NCBI GenBank assembly: GCA_014874425.1
Contig: JACWAG010000179.1
Location: 1-10,932 of the forward strand
Reading direction: 5' to 3'
Length of the DNA stretch: 10,932 nt
Source of the DNA: Syntrophaceae bacterium
GTDB taxonomy: Bacteria; Desulfobacterota; Desulfomonilia; Desulfomonilales; Desulfomonilaceae
Position numbers and translations under genes: made by a program. Of the stretch, positions 7,074-10,932 are shown piece by piece. The notes under the pieces are model-generated. The model was not told the DNA's origin and made no database searches. It saw only the letters and a list, made by a program, of their open reading frames with translations. How positions within the stretch are numbered: position 1 is the first letter of the stretch; each line of letters begins with the position of its first letter.

Positions 7074-7836
7074 CAGCATCGTTCCCATAGATAAGATCAG
7101 CTCCTATCAGGTATATTTGAAGGACGCCGTAGTAGTTTTTGACGGTTTCAAGGCGCTGGATATTGAAGAGTTCGGAGTATATTACAACGAACTGCGTGTC
7201 ATCATCGGACCAAACGGCGCAGGGAAAACAACCTTATGCGACGTCATCAGCGGAAAAACATCTCTTACGTCGGGAAGGGTTTACGTCGGAGGTCTTGATA
7301 TCATCCAGGCCGGTGATGTGGAAATTGCCGGCATGGGTGTAGGAAGGAAGTTTCAAACCCCCACGGTTTTCGACAGCCTTACCGTCTGGGAAAACATGGA
7401 CCTCGCTCTGCCACGAGCAAAGTCTGTATTTCCAAATCTCTGGCTAAAAGAAACAAATGAGGAAAAAAAACGTATAACAGCCATTCTGGAAAGAGTAAGG
7501 CTTGCCGATGAAATAGGCGTTCAAGCGCAGTATTTGAGTCACGGGCAACGACAATGGCTTGCCCTCAGTATGTTGATACTTGCTGAACCCAAACTGTTGC
7601 TGGTGGATGAACCTGCCGCTGGCCTTACCGATAAAGAAACGGAAATAACCGCTGAACTGCTTCTTGAGTTGAAGGGACAACACACCATCATAGTCATAGA
7701 ACATGACATGGAATTTGTCCGGAGATTAAATTCCTACGTTACTGTAATGAATGAAGGAAAGCTCCTGGCGGAAGGAAGGCTTGACGAATTGAGACAAAAC
7801 GACGAAGTCGTCAAAGCGTACCTTGGAAGATCCTAG
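7051..7836 (+). CDS. urtD: Urea ABC transporter ATP-binding protein UrtD
   Basis: UrtD is one of the two cytoplasmic ATPases that power the importer, in the LivG-like branch. The 261-residue protein has Walker A GPNGAGKT (53-60), the Q-loop in GRKFQTPTVFDSLTVWENM (98-116, Q102), the signature LSHGQRQWL (162-170), Walker B LLLVDEPAAGLTD (182-194) and the H-loop in VIEHDMEFV (215-223, H218). LSHGQ in place of LSGGQ and the RKFQTPTVF stretch are characteristic of UrtD, which sets it apart from amino-acid LivG proteins. The start is ATG at 7051 inside the end of urtC, with GAGGAAA about 7 bases upstream, a good ribosome binding site. The first 20 residues are an N-terminal extension ahead of the ABC fold. 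Only 2 bp separate the stop from urtE. Confidence 0.96.
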   Translation: MSQPLNISSIVPIDKISSYQVYLKDAVVVFDGFKALDIEEFGVYYNELRVIIGPNGAGKTTLCDVISGKTSLTSGRVYVGGLDIIQAGDVEIAGMGVGRKFQTPTVFDSLTVWENMDLALPRAKSVFPNLWLKETNEEKKRITAILERVRLADEIGVQAQYLSHGQRQWLALSMLILAEPKLLLVDEPAAGLTDKETEITAELLLELKGQHTIIVIEHDMEFVRRLNSYVTVMNEGKLLAEGRLDELRQNDEVVKAYLGRS

Positions 7837-7838
7837 TA

Positions 7839-8534
7839 ATGCTAAGAATTGAAAATCTCTCATTTGCATACGGCGCCATTAGGACCCTACATCAGGTAAA
7901 CATGGTGATGGAACCCAAACAGATCACCTGTGTCATGGGGCGAAACGGTGTAGGAAAAACAACGCTTATGAAAAACATAATGGGCACGCTTCAGGCAAAT
8001 TCGGGTAAAGTATGGCTTGCTGGTCGGGATGTAAGTCATTTCCCCGCCAATAGAAGGGCAAAGGCAGGGATAGCTTTGGTTCCACAAGGTCGTCATATTT
8101 TCCCAAAGCTGACTGTTGAGGAAAATCTCCGTGTTGGCTTGGAAGCGCGGGAAGATCGGAAGAGGAACATTCCTGATGAAGTTTATGATATTTTCCCTGT
8201 ACTAAAGACAATGTCCAGGCGTTACGGTGGTGACCTCTCTGGAGGGCAACAACAACAGCTTGCCATAGCTAGAGCTTTGGTCGGTGAACCAAAAGTTATC
8301 TTATTGGACGAACCTACCGAAGGGATTCAACCGAATATTATTGAGAAAATCGGTGAGGTTCTCAGAACTCTAGTTTCAGAAAAAGATGTGGCCGTAGTTA
8401 TTGTCGAGCAGTTCCTTGATTTCGTTAAGGAATTCGGAGACAGTTTCTACATCATGAATCGCGGTACAGTTGTAGCCGATGGAATCACCAAAGAACTGAC
8501 TGAAAACCTTATTACAAAACATCTTCAAGTATAG
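7839..8534 (+). CDS. urtE: Urea ABC transporter ATP-binding protein UrtE
   Basis: UrtE is the second cytoplasmic ATPase of the importer, in the LivF-like branch, and pairs with UrtD. The 231-residue protein has the normal family length. Visible motifs are Walker A GRNGVGKT (34-41), the Q-loop in VPQGRHIFPKLTVEENL (81-97, Q83), the signature LSGGQQQQLAIARAL (133-147), and Walker B VILLDEPTEGIQPNIIEKIG (153-172). The EGIQP stretch after Walker B is a good UrtE marker. The switch position reads VEQFLDF (189-195), with Gln where many ABC ATPases have His; this is usual for LivF/UrtE proteins. The start is ATG at 7839, with GGAAGA about 9 bases upstream inside the end of urtD. It is the last urt gene; the next gene converges on it from the opposite strand 108 bp away. 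Confidence 0.96.
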   Translation: MLRIENLSFAYGAIRTLHQVNMVMEPKQITCVMGRNGVGKTTLMKNIMGTLQANSGKVWLAGRDVSHFPANRRAKAGIALVPQGRHIFPKLTVEENLRVGLEAREDRKRNIPDEVYDIFPVLKTMSRRYGGDLSGGQQQQLAIARALVGEPKVILLDEPTEGIQPNIIEKIGEVLRTLVSEKDVAVVIVEQFLDFVKEFGDSFYIMNRGTVVADGITKELTENLITKHLQV

Positions 8535-8599
8535 ACGAATACCAAGTTCTCTACTGAGGAAACACTTTAGTGATACTTTAAAATCGCCATTTCATAAAC

Positions 8600-8619
8600 A
8601 TAGAGCTATCTCTCTCTAT
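8600..8619. terminator. Weak inverted repeat between converging urtE and acyl-CoA ligase
   Basis: ATAGAG (8600-8605) pairs with CTCTAT (8614-8619) around an 8-base loop, in the 108-bp gap between two converging genes. Position suits a bidirectional terminator, but the stem is short and A/T-rich and no clear T-run follows on either strand. The rest of the gap shows nothing better. Termination here may depend on Rho or on convergent transcription. Confidence 0.2.
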
Positions 8620-8642
8620 TTCGAGACTTTCGTCGGAACGCC

Positions 8643-10199
8643 TCACCTAGTTCCTCCATAGAGTTTTCTAAGCATTGGCTTTTCTATTTTGCCGGTGGCA
8701 TTACGTGGCACTTCAGCGAAGATGACACTTCGTGGTCTTTTGTACCTAGGCAGATTTCGACAGTAATCGTCTACTGCTTCATGAGTAAGTTCCTGTCCCT
8801 GTTTGATTTGAATGACAGCGGCGGGTATTTCACCCAAACGTTCATTAGGAAGCCCAATTACCGCGACATCCTGAACCCTCGGGTGAGCTTGAAGAAAGCT
8901 TTCGATTTCAACGGGGAATATATTTTCTCCGCCAGTGATGATTACGTCCTTTTTCCGGTCTACCAGCCATACAAATCCGTCTTCATCCTGACGCGCCATG
9001 TCTCCGGTCAGAAGCCAACCGTCCTGCAGGACCTCTTCAGTAGCTTTCGGGTTTTTGAAATATTCCTTCATAACGCCAGGACCTTTAACCGCCAATTCGC
9101 CGACTTCCCCAAGAGGCGCCTGGTTTAAGTTAGAATCAACTATCCTGATTTCCCAGTCCAGCCCAGGTATCCCGATAGCGCCGACCTTGTGCATATTTTC
9201 CAATCCCAAATGCACGCATCCTGGTCCTGTACATTCGGTCAAGCCATAGTTTGTGTCATATTGATGGTGAGGAAAAACCTTCTTCCATTCCTGAACCAGG
9301 CTTGGAGGAACGGGTTGAGCGCCGATATGCATTAGCCTCCAGCGGCTCAGGTCATATTCGTCGAGATGGATGTCCTGGTTTTCTATGGCAAAGAGAATGT
9401 CTAGCGCCCACGGAACCAGGAGCCAAACAATTGTCACCTGTTCTTCAGACATTGCTTCAAGTATCCACTTGGGTTCCACACCCTTTAAGATTACCGCTTT
9501 TGCGCCCACGACGAGATTGCCGAACCAGTGCATCTTTGCCCCCGTGTGATAGAGCGGAGGAATACAGAGAAAATTGTCACAGTGAATCTGGTGATGATGA
9601 CTGTTTTCAACATAGCAGGCAAACTCGAGATTCCTGTGGGTCAACAGGACCGCTTTAGGATTGCCCGTTGTGCCGGAAGTAAAATAGAGCCCCGCGTTGT
9701 CAAATAAGTCGATCTGAATTTGAGGGCTTACAGGGGAGCCAGAGTCAAGAAAAGCCTCGTAAGATTCGGCAAAATTGGGTCGCATCTCCTCGGGGCCTAC
9801 GAATACAAAACTCGTAACTGCTTTAAGATCATTCCTCACTATATCAGCGTGTTCTACAAATTCCTTGCCGAGAAAAAAGGCCTTCGCATCCGCTATCTCA
9901 ACGCAGCGTTTGACCGCAAGGGGATCAAATCTGAAATTTAACGGAACAACCGATGCTCCTGTCCGGAGAATTCCAAAATAAATAGGTAGCCATTCCAAGC
10001 AGTTTTTCATTAAGTGAACTACGGCATCGCCCTTTTTGACGCCGATTTTCAAAAGTGCGTCGGCTATTCTGTTCGCCTGTTCATCAAACGTTTTCCAAGT
10101 GATTTCTTTTCGTTTTCCTCTAGCCGGCTCACGTTCTATCAGTGCAATTTCGTCGCCATACATTCTGGCGTTGCGGGCCAGCATTTCAGTGATCAACAT
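8643..10199 (-). CDS. AMP-forming acyl-CoA synthetase (class I adenylate-forming enzyme)
   Basis: The enzyme activates a carboxylic acid with ATP to an acyl-adenylate and transfers it to CoA; it is cytoplasmic or membrane-associated. The 518-residue protein shows all core motifs. They are the P-loop YFTSGTTGNPKAVLLTHRN (172-190), NYGLTECTG (317-325), GWLLTGD (394-400), the hinge and A8 region WLVDRKKDVIITGGENIFPVEIE (411-433), and the catalytic lysine in RNATGKIEK (K504 by count). The substrate cannot be fixed from the sequence; medium- or long-chain fatty acids or aryl acids are all possible. The reading frame is open to an ATG at 10289, giving 30 more residues. The ATG at 10199 is chosen because AAAGGAA sits 5 bases upstream and MLITEMLARNARMYGDEIAL is a typical family N-terminus. 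It converges with urtE and diverges from the unknown gene at 10454, so it appears monocistronic within this window. Nothing links it mechanistically to urea uptake. Confidence 0.93.
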   Translation of the reverse strand: MLITEMLARNARMYGDEIALIEREPARGKRKEITWKTFDEQANRIADALLKIGVKKGDAVVHLMKNCLEWLPIYFGILRTGASVVPLNFRFDPLAVKRCVEIADAKAFFLGKEFVEHADIVRNDLKAVTSFVFVGPEEMRPNFAESYEAFLDSGSPVSPQIQIDLFDNAGLYFTSGTTGNPKAVLLTHRNLEFACYVENSHHHQIHCDNFLCIPPLYHTGAKMHWFGNLVVGAKAVILKGVEPKWILEAMSEEQVTIVWLLVPWALDILFAIENQDIHLDEYDLSRWRLMHIGAQPVPPSLVQEWKKVFPHHQYDTNYGLTECTGPGCVHLGLENMHKVGAIGIPGLDWEIRIVDSNLNQAPLGEVGELAVKGPGVMKEYFKNPKATEEVLQDGWLLTGDMARQDEDGFVWLVDRKKDVIITGGENIFPVEIESFLQAHPRVQDVAVIGLPNERLGEIPAAVIQIKQGQELTHEAVDDYCRNLPRYKRPRSVIFAEVPRNATGKIEKPMLRKLYGGTR

Positions 10200-10360
10200 A
10201 GTTATTCCTTTGAAATTTGTTTTTTTTTCGAATGTACAGTGTTTTAAGCACACGAGCCACTGTCTTACAATCCCCAAAATGGGTTCCAATTATGCTCCAG
10301 TAACCATAAAAAGCTTAAACGATGGTTCGCTGTCATTGCAAAAAGAAAAATAAGCTCCTA

Positions 10361-10374
10361 AACTTAATTAAGTT
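10361..10374. promoter_or_regulatory. Perfect 14-bp palindrome, candidate operator
   Basis: AACTTAATTAAGTT is a fully self-complementary 14-mer, about 160 bp upstream of the acyl-CoA ligase start and about 80 bp upstream of the right-hand gene. Size and placement suit a dimeric repressor site (TetR-, FadR- or MarR-type regulators often control such ligases), which is family-level knowledge rather than evidence for a specific protein. No regulator gene is in the window. Being all A/T except for one C/G pair, it could also be chance. Confidence 0.35.
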
Positions 10375-10440
10375 CAAACACTGGGTCAGTAATTGCCACT
10401 GTATGATTGCAGCGAATTCCTGCTGATTATAGTTTAGCTT

Positions 10441-10447
10441 GGAGGAG
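10441..10447 (+). promoter_or_regulatory. Strong ribosome binding site that sets the start of the right-hand gene
   Basis: GGAGGAG is close to the ideal Shine-Dalgarno sequence and lies 6 bases before the ATG at 10454. It is what supports calling this cut-off reading frame a gene. Confidence 0.75.
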
Positions 10448-10453
10448 TCTGAA

Positions 10454-10932
10454 ATGGCGGATCAAATCACAACTTTTCTGCAATCACTTTACGGGGTGTA
10501 TTGTGACAACGCGCAGATGTGGCACTATACTGAACACCCTCAAGGTGGAATCTATTCTACGATGCCGACCACTTCGTTTGTTTATAATTTCTTCATTTAT
10601 AACAGTATTTACCAATATGATTGGGAGGCTTCAATACGACACAGGAAACTGACTCCATGGTCAGCGGAACAGGAAACTCACGACAAAGAACGGCTAGCCG
10701 AGATGGTCAAGTCGGATTCAGAATTGGCAAAACAAAAAAGACTGGAAAAATTCATGAGAAAAGCATGTAAAAAAGACCAAACTCTTTTGCATGAGGCTTT
10801 TCAACCTTTGGCCAGGCTTACAGACCTTGGTGGACCTTGGACTTCAGTGGCCACTGATTCAAGGACAACCAGGGATGCCGCCACAAGTTTCTTCATGCAT
10901 CTTTTAGAATTGTCACAGACCATGAGACTGGA
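10454..10932 (+). CDS. Unrecognised protein, N-terminal 159 residues (gene cut by window edge)
   Basis: An open frame runs from ATG at 10454 to the window edge with no stop. It is preceded by GGAGGAG 6 bases upstream, the strongest ribosome binding site in the window. The protein begins MADQITTFLQSLYGVYCDNAQMW and has an aromatic-rich stretch, FVYNFFIYNSIYQYDWEASI (residues 42-61). A charged, Lys/Glu-rich and probably helical segment follows (about 70-108), then HEAFQPLARLTDLGGPWTSV (113-132). There is no signal peptide, no clear membrane span and no metal-binding or nucleotide-binding motif that I can name. Its base composition resembles its neighbours, so recent transfer is not indicated. 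I do not recognise the family. It is divergent from the acyl-CoA ligase and could share its regulatory gap. That the frame is a real gene is supported by the ribosome binding site and frame length; its function is unknown. Confidence 0.75.
   Translation, partial: MADQITTFLQSLYGVYCDNAQMWHYTEHPQGGIYSTMPTTSFVYNFFIYNSIYQYDWEASIRHRKLTPWSAEQETHDKERLAEMVKSDSELAKQKRLEKFMRKACKKDQTLLHEAFQPLARLTDLGGPWTSVATDSRTTRDAATSFFMHLLELSQTMRL

Larger units (their letters stand above)
10200..10453. other. Divergent intergenic region between the acyl-CoA ligase and an unknown gene
   Basis: This 254-bp gap must drive both flanking genes. For the ligase (minus strand), TTGTAA (10272-10267) and TTAAAA (10249-10244) are spaced 17 bp, a weak promoter match. 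Downstream of it is an A-run on the minus strand and the AAAGGAA ribosome binding site. For the right-hand gene, TATAGT (10428-10433) resembles a -10 element but lies almost on the ribosome binding site, so it is doubtful. An ACAGTG/CACTGT pair (10236-10241 and 10258-10263, 16-base loop) and the palindrome at 10361-10374 are the main symmetric elements. Confidence 0.5.

Noticed and set aside
9251..9658. 135-codon plus-strand open frame inside the acyl-CoA synthetase
   Set aside because: It is antisense to a well-conserved enzyme whose motifs are all in the minus-strand frame.
10200..10289. 30-residue N-terminal extension of the acyl-CoA synthetase
   Set aside because: The downstream ATG at 10199 has a good AAAGGAA site and matches the usual family N-terminus; the extension looks like leader sequence.

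Overview
The window reads as ordinary bacterial chromosome. I find no phage, transposon, CRISPR, tRNA or rRNA signal. The gene content would fit an anaerobic, deltaproteobacterial-type (Desulfobacterota-like) genome: a complete UrtABCDE transporter with a long, HEAT-bearing UrtB, a radical SAM protein with a B12-type N-terminal domain, and a stand-alone acyl-CoA ligase. That lineage is an inference from gene style, not from a marker gene, and should be held loosely. No urease gene is visible.

Layout. The left part (1-1944, minus strand) carries two co-oriented genes 61 bp apart: a radical SAM protein (505-1944) and, downstream of it, the N-terminal 147 residues of a flavin disulfide reductase (lipoamide dehydrogenase/mercuric reductase type) that runs off the left edge. 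A 667-bp non-coding gap (1945-2611) separates this pair from the divergent urt operon. The gap holds weak promoter-like sequences and a few small inverted repeats.

The centre (2612-8534, plus strand) is urtABCDE in canonical order: periplasmic binding protein, two LivH/LivM-type permeases and two ATPases. The junctions are tight: 88 bp between A and B, 9 bp between B and C, a 23-bp overlap of C and D, and 2 bp between D and E. The five genes are most simply one transcript making one importer for urea or a related short amide. The most unusual thing here is UrtC, which continues about 125 residues past the usual end of the family with about four extra predicted membrane segments.

The right part has an acyl-CoA synthetase (8643-10199, minus strand) converging on urtE. 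A 254-bp divergent gap containing a perfect 14-bp palindrome follows. Last is the 5' end of an unrecognised gene (10454 to the edge, plus strand) with a strong ribosome binding site.

I did not find a convincing new multi-gene system. The items most worth a second look are the extended UrtC, the radical SAM/disulfide reductase pair, the palindrome in the ligase/hypothetical gap and the unrecognised right-hand gene.
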